From Methylobacterium oryzae (GTDB taxonomy: Bacteria; Pseudomonadota; Alphaproteobacteria; Rhizobiales; Beijerinckiaceae): a DNA stretch of 64,000 nt. The stretch spans positions 320,001 to 384,000 of the forward strand of contig NZ_CP090350.1 in assembly GCF_021398735.1 (NCBI RefSeq), given 5' to 3'. The notes under the pieces were generated by a model. That model was not told where the DNA came from. It saw only the letters and a program-made list of their open reading frames with translations, and did no database searches. Shown in pieces: positions 25,512-33,885 of this stretch (position 1 is its first letter; each line of letters opens with the position of its first letter). Position numbers and translations under genes: made by a program.

Positions 25512-26861
25512 ATGACGCACGCCGATACGGACCCGGATTCCACGACATCGCGCTCGGGCCGGCTCACGCTCTATACCGGGCTCGGGCTGGCACTCGGCAT
25601 CCTCGTCGGCGCCGTCCTCCACGGACTGGCGGCCGGACCCGACGAGGCCAAGGCGTTCGCGGCGCACTTCACCCTCGCGACCGACATCTTCCTGCGTCTG
25701 ATCAAGATGATCATCGCGCCGCTCGTGTTCGCCACCATCGTGGCCGGCATCGCGAGCTTCGGCGACGCCCGCTCGGTCGGCCGGGTCGCCGCGCTGGCCA
25801 TGGGCTGGTTCGTCACCGCCTCGGTCGTCTCGCTCACCCTCGGGCTCCTGACCGCGAACCTGTTCCAGCCGGGCGCGGGCCTGGGCCTGCCGCTGCCCGA
25901 CGCGGGGGCGCAGACCGGCCTGAAGGCCGCCTCGCTGAACCTGCGCGACTTCCTCGTCCACGTCTTCCCGACCAGCATCGTCTCGGCCATGGCCGGCAAC
26001 GAGGTGCTGCAGATCCTGGTCTTCTCGATCTTCTTCGGCTTCGGTCTCAGCACGATCGACCGGCGCTACAGCGAGCCGATGGTGCAGCTTCTCGACGGCC
26101 TCGCCCGCGTGATGTTCAGGGTCACCGACACGGTGATGCGGCTCGCGCCGATCGCCGTCTTCGCGGCCATCGCGGCGGTCGTCACCGTCCAAGGGCTCGG
26201 CGTCCTTCTCGATTACGGCAAGTTCATCGCCAGCTTCTACGCGGGCCTGTCCCTGCTCTGGCTGCTGCTGATCGGTGCCGGCTGGGCCGTGCTGGGCCGC
26301 CGCGTGGTGGAGCTGCTGCGCCTGCTGCGCGCCCCGATGATCCTCGCCTTCTCGACGGCGAGCAGCGAGGCCGCCTTCCCGCGCACCGTCGAGGTGCTGG
26401 AGCGCTTCGGGGTGCGCCCGCGCGTGACCGGGTTCGTGCTGCCGCTCGGGTACTCGTTCAACCTCGACGGCTCGATGATGTACCAGGCCATGGCCGCCCT
26501 GTTCATCGCCCAGGCGTTCGGGATTCACATGGGCTTCGGCGAGCAGCTGACGATGCTGCTCGTCATGATGGTGACGAGCAAGGGCATCGCCGGCGTGCCG
26601 CGGGCCTCGTTGGTCGTGGTCGCCGCCACCGTGCCGATGTTCGGTCTCCCGGCCGCCGGCATCCTGCTGATCATGGGCATCGACCAGATCCTCGACATGG
26701 GGCGCACCGTCACGAACGTCCTCGGTAACGGGCTCGCCACCGCGGCGGTCGCCAAGTGGCGGGGTGAGATCGCGGGTGGCGTCCGGGAGGTGAGCGCGGA
26801 GCCCGCGGGGCCGCGCCTCGACCTCGCCGCGCGGCCCGCGACCGGCGCCGCCCGCGCTTGA
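25512..26861 (+). CDS. dicarboxylate/amino acid:cation symporter (DAACS family)
   Basis: 449 residues from the ATG at 25512, behind GGGAGGAC. Multiple membrane helices and re-entrant loops. Diagnostic blocks are FSTASSEAAFPRTVEVLERF (first re-entrant serine-rich loop), GYSFNLDGSMMYQAMAALF (substrate/Na+ site) and TSKGIAGVPRASLVVVAAT. It imports C4-dicarboxylates, aspartate or glutamate with H+ or Na+. Following aspA, it is most likely the aspartate or fumarate carrier. Confidence 0.9.
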   Translation: MTHADTDPDSTTSRSGRLTLYTGLGLALGILVGAVLHGLAAGPDEAKAFAAHFTLATDIFLRLIKMIIAPLVFATIVAGIASFGDARSVGRVAALAMGWFVTASVVSLTLGLLTANLFQPGAGLGLPLPDAGAQTGLKAASLNLRDFLVHVFPTSIVSAMAGNEVLQILVFSIFFGFGLSTIDRRYSEPMVQLLDGLARVMFRVTDTVMRLAPIAVFAAIAAVVTVQGLGVLLDYGKFIASFYAGLSLLWLLLIGAGWAVLGRRVVELLRLLRAPMILAFSTASSEAAFPRTVEVLERFGVRPRVTGFVLPLGYSFNLDGSMMYQAMAALFIAQAFGIHMGFGEQLTMLLVMMVTSKGIAGVPRASLVVVAATVPMFGLPAAGILLIMGIDQILDMGRTVTNVLGNGLATAAVAKWRGEIAGGVREVSAEPAGPRLDLAARPATGAARA

Positions 26862-26944
26862 CGGGGCCGCCGTGGCCCGCTCGATGGCGGACGGGATCGC
26901 GCCGCTCGCCGCTGTCACGGACCGCTCCGGGCTCTGAGAGGCGA

Positions 26945-26972
26945 CCGCGCCCGGGCACCGCTCCGGGCGCGG
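26945..26972. terminator. GC hairpin between convergent genes
   Basis: CCGCGCCCGG (26945-26954) and CCGGGCGCGG (26963-26972) form a perfect 10-bp stem with an 8-nt loop between the symporter and the convergent aspartate dehydrogenase. No T-run is present. Confidence 0.45.
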
Positions 26973-27012
26973 GGGCGCGGCGGCAGGGGCCGTGCCGGCC
27001 GGGTCCGGTCTG

Positions 27013-27855
27013 TCAGGTTCCGACCCGGAGCGGGGCTGTGAGCTTGCGCAGGTAGGCGATGACCGACAGGGCCGTGATGCGGCCCGTGCGGGGGTTCTCG
27101 TCGGTCAGGACGTTCTCGATGTCATCGCGAAGCGCGCGGCGTCGGCCTCCACCTCGATGCGGTGCGTGTTGCGCTCCAGGCCGGGGTCGGCCCAGATCTC
27201 GAGCTCGGTCCGGTCGGGACCGATGCCGGCCAGCGAGAGCGCGACCGCGACGTTGAAATTCGCCGGGAAGCCGCGGGCCGCCTCGCGGGGGCTGCCGGCA
27301 AAGATGCGCATCGGCTCGGTGATGCCGCCGATCTCGATGCCGTTCTCCGCGAGGTAGGGCGCGCCGACGAGGCCGCGCACGGGCTTGCGGGTGATCATCC
27401 GCACCGTGCGGATAGTACCCTCCGCGGCGGCCGTCACGGCGTCGAGGCCGAGCAGCGCGCCGGTCGGGACGACGATCTGACCGCCGTGGGCGCGGGCCGT
27501 CGCCACGAGGTCCTCGTGATCGAGGAGCGCGCCGCAGCTCAGCACGATCGCGGTCTTCCCCGCCGCCACGAAGGGCCGCACGATCGCCGGGAGATGCTGG
27601 GACGGCGCGCATTCCAGCACGATGTCGGCCCGCGGCTCCAGGGCGTCGAACGCGGTGACGACCTCCGGCGGCTCCGCGAGCGCCGCGAGGGCGGCCCGGG
27701 CTCTGGCGGCATCGTGAACCGCGACGGCGGTCAGCCTCAGCCCCGATATGGCGCCCGCATCGAGCGCGCGCCACGGCCAGCCCGACGGTGCCGAGGCCGG
27801 CGATCGCGATGCGACCGCCGCGGATGGGCGACCTCGGGGCTTCCTGCAGCGGCAT
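27013..27855 (-). pseudogene. L-aspartate dehydrogenase with two compensating frameshifts
   Basis: Homologous protein is spread over two frames. The N-terminus (MPLQEAPRSPIRGGRIAIAG, LGTVGLAVARA) and the C-terminus (IENVLTDENPRTGRITALSV, IAYLRKLTAPL) share one frame. The middle (LDAGAISGLRLTAVAV; VPTGALLGLDAV; GGITEPMRIFAGSPREAARG; FPANFNVAVALSLAGIGPDR) is in another. The shifts lie near 27765, in a GCGC run that looks 2 nt short, and near 27130, where one nt appears missing. Together they restore the frame. Intact, it would be an NAD(P)-dependent enzyme of ~275 residues making iminoaspartate. Real decay or sequence error cannot be told apart here. Confidence 0.75.
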
Positions 27856-27933
27856 GTCGGGTATCCGTTCATCGGGGCCGGAGCGGCCGACCGCGCCAGC
27901 CCTCTGCATCGGCCATGCCGGGGGGGACGCGCC

Positions 27934-28380
27934 TCAGCCCTCGCCGCGGGCATCGCGCGGCCGGACCGCGTCGCCGCGCAGGGCGCGCGCGGTCCGCGCG
28001 ACGTGTCCGACGCCGACGTCACGGTCGTCGATCCGGTCCAGGGCGCCATCGACGTCCCCCGCGACCCTGCCGCGCTGTTCCACGGCGCGCCGCTGCGCCG
28101 AGGCGAGGCGGTCCGCCTTCATCTCGAGGTGCCTCAGGCACGCGCACCGCAGGAGCGAGGCGAAATTGCGTGCCTCACCGTGGAGAGCGAGCACTTCGTC
28201 GTAGAGAAGCGTCACGAGGCGGGGAAGGGTCATGCCCTGAGCGGCGGCGATGTCCTCGAGCACGTTCCAGAACATCACCTCGATCCTGATCGAGGTCGAG
28301 TGTCCGCCGAGCCGGATGGAGCGGGTCTCGCCCTCGTAGTCGGCGGACGGCATCCCCGAGTACAGATTGCACATGTCCAC
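27934..28380 (-). CDS. ribbon-helix-helix domain protein
   Basis: 148 residues. Residues ~1-85 fit the alphaproteobacterial RHH_4-type domain: TRSIRLGGHSTSIRIEVMFW, NVLEDIAAAQGMTLPRLVTL, LYDEVLALHG, NFASLLRCACLRHLE. Such proteins usually stop soon after this point. The ~50-residue basic/acidic tail here is of poor quality and may reflect loss of the normal stop. Probably DNA-binding; target unknown. Confidence 0.7.
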   Translation of the reverse strand: MDMCNLYSGMPSADYEGETRSIRLGGHSTSIRIEVMFWNVLEDIAAAQGMTLPRLVTLLYDEVLALHGEARNFASLLRCACLRHLEMKADRLASAQRRAVEQRGRVAGDVDGALDRIDDRDVGVGHVARTARALRGDAVRPRDARGEG

Positions 28381-28618
28381 CCCTGCGATCCGCGCCGCTC
28401 ACCCGCGGCGACCGCCCGCGGTTCCCCGGGATGAGGAACAATAATGCAGCGCGCGCCCGTTTCCACCGCCTTCCGGGCTCTGGCATAACGCGCTCCGCGG
28501 ATCGTCGCGGGCCCGCTCCGCAGTAGCATGATACTACCACCGCACGCTGGAGCGGCTCTAAGTTTCCGCTCGGCGGGACCCCTCGGGGCCTTCGGCCTCG
28601 GGCCTCGACAGGGGGATC

Positions 28619-28933
28619 ATGCGCGACATGTCCGACATGCCCGAGCGGATCCCCGCGATGATCCGGGTCCGGGACGCGGCGCGCTCCGCGCGTTTCTACC
28701 GGACCACCTTCCGCCTCGACACCGCCGACCGGCCCGGCTTCGAAACCTTCACCCCGATCGATCTCGCGCATGCCGCGTCCGGTCTCGCGTCGGCGCTGAC
28801 GGTCAACACGGGCCACGACGGCGCCTGCGGCCTGGGCGTGGGGGCCGCCCGGGTCACGGCGCGCTCCTGCTTCATCGACGACCCGGACGAGCACAAGATC
28901 GAGGTGCTCGCCCGCGGTTGGCGCTTCGCCTGA
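28619..28933 (+). pseudogene. glyoxalase/VOC protein with an internal deletion
   Basis: 104 residues. The N-terminal VOC module is clear (AMIRVRDAARSARFYRTTFR, LDTADRPGFETFT), as is the last strand (ARSCFIDDPDEHKIEVLARG). The segment between LTVNTGHDGACGLGVG and the last strand is about 35-40 residues shorter than in lactoylglutathione-lyase-like relatives and lacks the second beta-alpha-beta unit. Metal binding is likely lost. It may be a decayed gene or a minimal VOC protein. Confidence 0.6.
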
Positions 28934-29001
28934 TGACCCGCGACGGCCCGCCATCGGCCGCCGCGGCACCGGCACGACCGACACGGACAGGGGAGGACGG
29001 G

Positions 29002-29538
29002 ATGAGGATGCAGGAGACGGGCGCACACCTGTCCCGCCGCGGCTTCCTGGGCGCCGCGGGCTCGACGCTGCTCGCGGTCGCGGTTATGCCGGACGGCAGC
29101 GTGACCGGGCGGGCCTGGGCGCAGATGCCGAAGGCGACGAAGCCCGAGACCTTCGCCTCGCTCGTGCAGATGTCGCGCGACTGCTACCCGCACGACCGCG
29201 TCGCCGACAGGTACTACGCCGCCGCGGTGCAGATCCTCGACGACGCGGCGCGGACCGCTCCAGGAGAACTGACGCTCCTCGAGGACGGGATGGCCGCGCT
29301 CAACCGGGCGGCCGTCGAGAGGCACCGCCTGCCCTACGCCAAGGTTCCGCAGGATACGGACCGGGCAGCCCTCCTCGAGACCATCGAGCCGACCCCGTTC
29401 TTCCAGAAGGTGCGGGCCAACCTCATCGTCGGTCTCTACAACCAGAAGGAGCTGTGGCCGATCTTCGGCTACGAGGGCGCCTCCTTCGACAAGGGCGGCT
29501 ACCTGGAGCGCGGCTTCGACGACATCGACTGGCTCTGA
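29002..29538 (+). CDS. Tat-exported small subunit of a GMC dehydrogenase
   Basis: 178 residues from the ATG at 29002, behind GGGGAGG. A twin-arginine signal (LSRRGFLGAAGSTLLAVAVM) precedes a helical domain (FASLVQMSRDCYPHDRVADR, YYAAAVQILDDAA) and an invariant-looking tail (LWPIFGYEGASFDKGGYLER, GFDDIDWL). It resembles the gluconate 2-dehydrogenase subunit 3 group, which escorts a GMC flavoprotein through the Tat pathway. The GMC gene follows after 108 bp. Confidence 0.8.
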   Translation: MRMQETGAHLSRRGFLGAAGSTLLAVAVMPDGSVTGRAWAQMPKATKPETFASLVQMSRDCYPHDRVADRYYAAAVQILDDAARTAPGELTLLEDGMAALNRAAVERHRLPYAKVPQDTDRAALLETIEPTPFFQKVRANLIVGLYNQKELWPIFGYEGASFDKGGYLERGFDDIDWL

Positions 29539-29646
29539 CGGCGGCCCGGCGCCCGCGCCGACGGCCGCGCGCGACACGCATTCACCGCTCGGTCCGACCA
29601 TCCCGCGCGAAGACGGGACGGGGCCGATCCGCGGCAGGAGGAAACC

Positions 29647-31215
29647 ATGTCAGCTCCCTACGACCTCAGCGACGGCTCCGTCTTCGTCATCGTCGGCTCG
29701 GGCGCCGGCGGCGGGACCCTCGGGACCCAGCTCGCGCTCAAGGGCATCGACACCGTCATCCTCGAGGCGGGCGACCGGCACGAGACCTTCGACTTCGTCA
29801 ACGACGAGTGGGATTCGTTCGCCCAGCTCGCCTGGAAGGACAAGCGGCACGCCACCGGGCCGTGGCCGATCGCCAAGACGTTCCCCAACCTGCCGGCCTG
29901 GATCGTGAAGGCCGTCGGCGGCTCGACCGTGCACTGGGCGGGCGCGTCGCTGCGCTTCCAGGAGCACGAGTTCAGGACGCGCACGCATTACGGCGCCGTG
30001 AAGGGGGCCAACCTCCTCGACTGGCCCGTCGACCTCCCGGAGATGGACCCCTGGTACGCCATGGCCGAGAACCGGATGGGCGTCACGCGCACCAACGGCA
30101 TCCCGGGCCTGCCGGGCAACAACAACTTCAAGGTGCTCGAGGCCGGCGCCCGCAAGATCGGCTACACGGAGGTGCATACCGGCCGGATGGCCATCAACTC
30201 CGAGCCGCGCGACGACCGCGCCGCGTGCATGCAGCTCGGCTTCTGCTTCCAGGGGTGCAAGTCGGGCGCGAAGTGGTCGACGCTCATCGCGGAGATCCCG
30301 AAGGGCGAGGCCACGGGCCGGCTCGAGGTCCGTTCGGGCTGCCAGGTGCTGCGGATCGAGCACGATTCCGGCGGCAAGGTCACCGGCGTGGTCTACGCCG
30401 ACAAGGACGGCGTCGAGCACCGGCAGAGAGCGCGGGCCGTCGCCGTGGCCGGCAACTCCATCGAGAGCCCGAGACTCCTCCTCAATTCGCACTCGGCGAA
30501 GTTCCTCGACGGTCTGGCCAACGCGTCGGGGCAGGTCGGGCGCAACTACATGCGCCACACGACCGGTTCGGTCTATGCCATCTTCGAGAAGCCGGTCCAC
30601 ATGTACCGCGGCACCACGATGGCCGGCATCGTGCGCGACGAGGCCCGGCACGATCCGAGCCGCGGCTTCGTCGGCGGCTACGAGCTCGAGACGCTCTCCC
30701 TGGGCCTGCCCTTCATGGCGGCGTTCCTCGACCCGCAGACGTGGGGCCGCGACTTCACCGGCGCCCTCGACAAGTACCGGAACATGGCGGGCCTCTGGAT
30801 CGTGGGCGAGGACATGCCCTGTTCCGACAACCGCATCACCCTGTCGGACGACACGGATGCCTACGGGATGCCGGTCGCGTCGGTCCATTTCGCCGACCAT
30901 CCCAACGACGAGGCGATGCGCGAGCACGCCTACAGGCAGGGCAGCGCCCTCTACGAGGCCGTCGGCGCGGTCCGCACCATCCGCACCCCGCCCTATCCGT
31001 CGACGCACAACCTCGGCACGAACCGCATGAGCGAGAAGCCCCGGGACGGCGTCGTCAACCGCTTCGGCCAAGCCCACGATGTCGAGAACCTGTTCGTCTC
31101 GGACGGCTCCCAGTTCACGACCGGCGCCGCGGAGAATCCGACCCTCACCATCGTCGCGCTGGCCCTGCGGCAGGCGGACCACATCGCCAAGCGGATGAGT
31201 CGCGGCGAGATCTGA
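29647..31215 (+). CDS. GMC-family FAD oxidoreductase (large subunit)
   Basis: 522 residues behind GGCAGGAGG. The N-terminal dinucleotide fold has VIVGSGAGGGTLGTQLALKG and VILEAGDRHE. A GMC signature region (GGSTVHWAGASLRF) and the C-terminal active-site and FAD-closing block (PYPSTHNLGTNRM; GSQFTTGAAENPTLTIVALA) are present. It oxidises an alcohol or sugar in the periplasm, exported piggyback with the Tat subunit. A cytochrome c subunit, usual in three-component enzymes, is not adjacent, so the electron acceptor is unknown. Confidence 0.9.
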   Translation: MSAPYDLSDGSVFVIVGSGAGGGTLGTQLALKGIDTVILEAGDRHETFDFVNDEWDSFAQLAWKDKRHATGPWPIAKTFPNLPAWIVKAVGGSTVHWAGASLRFQEHEFRTRTHYGAVKGANLLDWPVDLPEMDPWYAMAENRMGVTRTNGIPGLPGNNNFKVLEAGARKIGYTEVHTGRMAINSEPRDDRAACMQLGFCFQGCKSGAKWSTLIAEIPKGEATGRLEVRSGCQVLRIEHDSGGKVTGVVYADKDGVEHRQRARAVAVAGNSIESPRLLLNSHSAKFLDGLANASGQVGRNYMRHTTGSVYAIFEKPVHMYRGTTMAGIVRDEARHDPSRGFVGGYELETLSLGLPFMAAFLDPQTWGRDFTGALDKYRNMAGLWIVGEDMPCSDNRITLSDDTDAYGMPVASVHFADHPNDEAMREHAYRQGSALYEAVGAVRTIRTPPYPSTHNLGTNRMSEKPRDGVVNRFGQAHDVENLFVSDGSQFTTGAAENPTLTIVALALRQADHIAKRMSRGEI

Positions 31216-31329
31216 GCGCGGATCCTGAGCCCGCATCCGGCCGGCGCAGGCGATCTCCGCGATCTCCGCGACCATCGCGATCGCGCTTCCCGCGCGGGCC
31301 CGCGGAAAGCTCGGCTCCCGCCCCCGGCG

Positions 31330-31602
31330 TCAGTGGAGGTGAAACTCGCTGCCGACGGCCCGCAATTCCGCGGGCCTGATCAGGCGGCTGTGGGCCACCT
31401 TCACCGAATGCAGCGGCCCATCGAGGGCGCCCTGCCAGAAGGCCAGGAAGCGCTTCAGCTCCGGGAAGACGGGGAAGAGATCGTGCTGCTGCCAGATGAA
31501 GGTCTGGAGCAGGTGGGGATGGTCGGGCAGGTGATACAGGATCTCGGCTGTCGTCAGGCTGTAGCCTTCCAGCTGACGACGGAAGGCGGTCGAAACGCTC
31601 AT
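31330..31602 (-). CDS. usg: Usg-like protein
   Basis: 90 residues from the ATG at 31602, behind AGGAGGGG. The whole length matches the Usg-like family of alphaproteobacteria (LEGYSLTTAEILYHLPDHPH, LLQTFIWQQHDLFPVFPELK, RFLAFWQGALDGPLHSVKVA, H). The family has no established biochemical function; the name derives from its position near trp genes in Caulobacter-type genomes. Confidence 0.85.
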   Translation of the reverse strand: MSVSTAFRRQLEGYSLTTAEILYHLPDHPHLLQTFIWQQHDLFPVFPELKRFLAFWQGALDGPLHSVKVAHSRLIRPAELRAVGSEFHLH

Positions 31603-31959
31603 GGCGGCCCCTCCTGCGCGCATCGTGAGAGTGACCCACGACGAAGCAAGAAAGTTGCCGGCTGAGCTGTTAACAAACGCCGAATCGCCCGCGATCTCAG
31701 TCGGTTAGCACTCAGAGCGGCCGATGGCTGCCAGAGCGGTTCGGGGTCGCGCGCACGCGCGCGCTGCACCGAGGTCGGGCCGCGCATGACGGGCTCGGCG
31801 ACGCTCGGTTCCAGCGCCCGGACCGCGAGCCGGCCTCTCCGTCGCCGGATCTGATCCTGTTCAGGACCCAAGCGTCTCAAATATTTCGGGTCTTCGAGCA
31901 ATGAAAATAAATATTACCGCAGTCGAGGCATCGCTCGTGAAGCGTCTGCCGCGCCGATG
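31603..31959. other. no gene recognised; AT-rich pocket
   Basis: 357 bp. AATATTT at about 31877 and AAATATT at about 31909 form a spaced inverted repeat in the only AT-rich part, just after the LysR gene's 3' end. It could terminate the LysR transcript. Confidence 0.3.
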
Positions 31960-32856
31960 TCATTCCTCCACCGTCGCGTGGGCGGCGAGGAAATCGACGA
32001 AGCTTCGGATGCGCAGCGCCAAGCGCGCGTGGCCGACATAGAGGACGTGGACGTCCTCGGCATCGCCGGGGTTGAACGCCTCCAGCACCGGCACGAGCCG
32101 GCCGGCCGCGAGATCGGCCGCCACATGGAACCGGGCGAGGCGGGCGATCCCGGCGCCGCCGAGCGCCATCAGGCGCACCACCTCGCCGGAATTGCCGTAG
32201 AAATTCCCCTGGATCGGCCGCTGGTTGAGACCGGCTCCGACGCGGAACGGCCAGGTATCGAGGGAGCGGCGGAAGCTGAAGTTGAGGCACTTGTGCGCCG
32301 CGAGGCCGTCGGGATGCTCCGGGACACCTTCCCGCGCGAGATAGGCGGGGGCGGCGACCACGATCATCCGGCTGCGCCCGAGGCGTCGCGCCCGCAGGCG
32401 GGTGTCGCGGAGTGGGCCGATCCGGATCGCGACGTCCGCCTGCGTGGCGGGCAGGTCGATCACCTCGTCGGTCAGGGCGAGATCCAGGCTCATCCGCGGG
32501 TGCTGCGCGAGAAAGCGCGGCAGGACCGGCAGGACGACGTGGGTCCCGTACGGGACCGAGGCGTTCACCCGGAGCCGCCCGCTCGGCTCGGCGGCGGTCT
32601 GGGTGAGGCCCCGCTCCATCGCGTCGAGTTCCGCCATCAGCTCGGCGGCCCGCTCGCGATAGGCCTCGCCTTCCGGGGTCAGGGTCAGGGATCGGGTCGT
32701 GCGCCGGAGCAGCGCGACCCCGAGGCGCGCCTCGAGGCGGGCGACGGCCCGGCTCACGGCGGAGGGGGTTTGCCGCAGGGCCTTGGCGGCCGCCGCGAAG
32801 CTGCCGCACCGCGTCGCCTGGAGGAACGCCTCCATGTCCCCGAGCCGGTTGTCCAT
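31960..32856 (-). CDS. LysR-family regulator, divergent to an SDR gene
   Basis: 298 residues. The N-terminal winged helix (MEAFLQATRCGSFAAAAKAL, TPSAVSRAVARLEARLGVAL) is followed by an effector-binding domain (LRVNASVPYGTHVVLPVLPR; ADVAIRIGPL; HKCLNFSFRRSLDTWPF) of the CrgA/DsdC-like subgroup. The 114-bp divergent spacer to the SDR gene is the classic LysR regulator/target layout, so it probably controls that gene. Confidence 0.9.
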   Translation of the reverse strand: MDNRLGDMEAFLQATRCGSFAAAAKALRQTPSAVSRAVARLEARLGVALLRRTTRSLTLTPEGEAYRERAAELMAELDAMERGLTQTAAEPSGRLRVNASVPYGTHVVLPVLPRFLAQHPRMSLDLALTDEVIDLPATQADVAIRIGPLRDTRLRARRLGRSRMIVVAAPAYLAREGVPEHPDGLAAHKCLNFSFRRSLDTWPFRVGAGLNQRPIQGNFYGNSGEVVRLMALGGAGIARLARFHVAADLAAGRLVPVLEAFNPGDAEDVHVLYVGHARLALRIRSFVDFLAAHATVEE

Positions 32857-32970
32857 CGCGCCGCCACTCGTGCATCGAAGTCACGATCATCGTGCCGCGA
32901 TGCCTGCTACTCAGCAATCCGGCGGCCGTCCATCTCCTCGGGACCGACACGGCAACGAGGACGAACCGTC

Positions 32971-33756
32971 ATGGATCTTCAGCTCACGGGACGAAGCGCC
33001 CTGGTCACCGGCTCGACCGCCGGGATCGGTCTCGCTGTGGCCAAACGGCTGGCCGCGGAGGGCGCGGAGGTCATCATCGCGGGGCGCCAGCAGGCCAAGC
33101 TCGATGCGGCCGCGGCCGCGGTCGCCGCCGCGGGCCGCGCGCGCGCGATCCTGGCCGATCCCGCCACGGCCGAGGGCGCTGCCGCGCTCGTGCGCGCGGC
33201 CCCCGCGGTCGACATCCTCGTCAACAATCTCGGGATCTACGAGGCCAAGGCCTTCCCGGACATCGCCGACGACGACTGGCACCGCCTGTTCGCGGTCAAC
33301 GTCGTGTCGGGGGCCCGGCTCGCGCAGGCCTATCTCCCGGGGATGCAGGCGCGCGGCTGGGGGCGCGTCCTGTTCGTCTCGAGCGAGTCCGGGATCGTGC
33401 CGCCGCCCGACATGATCCACTACGCCGTGACCAAATCGGCCCAGCTGACGATCGCCCGCGGACTCGCCCAGCTCACCAAGGGCAGCGGCGTCACCGTGAA
33501 CACGGTGCTGCCCGGGCCCACGCGCTCCGACGGGATCGGCGATTTCCTGAAGAGTGTCGCCTCCGATCCCGACCTGTCGCCCGAGGCGATGGAGGCGGAG
33601 TTCTTCCGGCTCCATCGGCCGCTGTCGCTGATCCAGCGCCTGATCGAGCCGGACGAGGTCGCCGCCATGATCGCCTACCTGGCGAGTCCCCTCGCCGCCG
33701 CGACCAACGGCGCCGCGCTCCGGGTCGAGGGCGGGATCGTTCCGACCATCGCCTGA
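32971..33756 (+). CDS. short-chain dehydrogenase/reductase
   Basis: 261 residues. Classical SDR: cofactor motif TGSTAGIG, NNLG at the strand-4 position (VDILVNNLGIYEA), catalytic Ser in FVSSESGIV and YAVTK for Tyr/Lys, ending LRVEGGIVPTIA. It reduces or oxidises a small carbonyl/alcohol with NAD(P)H; the substrate is unknown. The start at 32971 fits the divergent promoter and the family N-terminus (MDLQLTGRSALVTGS). Confidence 0.92.
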   Translation: MDLQLTGRSALVTGSTAGIGLAVAKRLAAEGAEVIIAGRQQAKLDAAAAAVAAAGRARAILADPATAEGAAALVRAAPAVDILVNNLGIYEAKAFPDIADDDWHRLFAVNVVSGARLAQAYLPGMQARGWGRVLFVSSESGIVPPPDMIHYAVTKSAQLTIARGLAQLTKGSGVTVNTVLPGPTRSDGIGDFLKSVASDPDLSPEAMEAEFFRLHRPLSLIQRLIEPDEVAAMIAYLASPLAAATNGAALRVEGGIVPTIA

Positions 33757-33885
33757 CCGCCGAGGCCCGCGACGCGGAGACGGGCGCGCGGCACGAGACG
33801 GATACCGGCGCGCGGAGCGGGCGGCGCGAAGGGCGGGCGATCGATCCCCGACCTCCCCCCGACCTCTCCCCGGCCTCTCCCCGGC

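Noticed and set aside
23888..25567. 559-residue frame antisense to aspA
   Set aside because: Complement of a strongly conserved enzyme in a GC-rich genome; no domain and no ribosome site.
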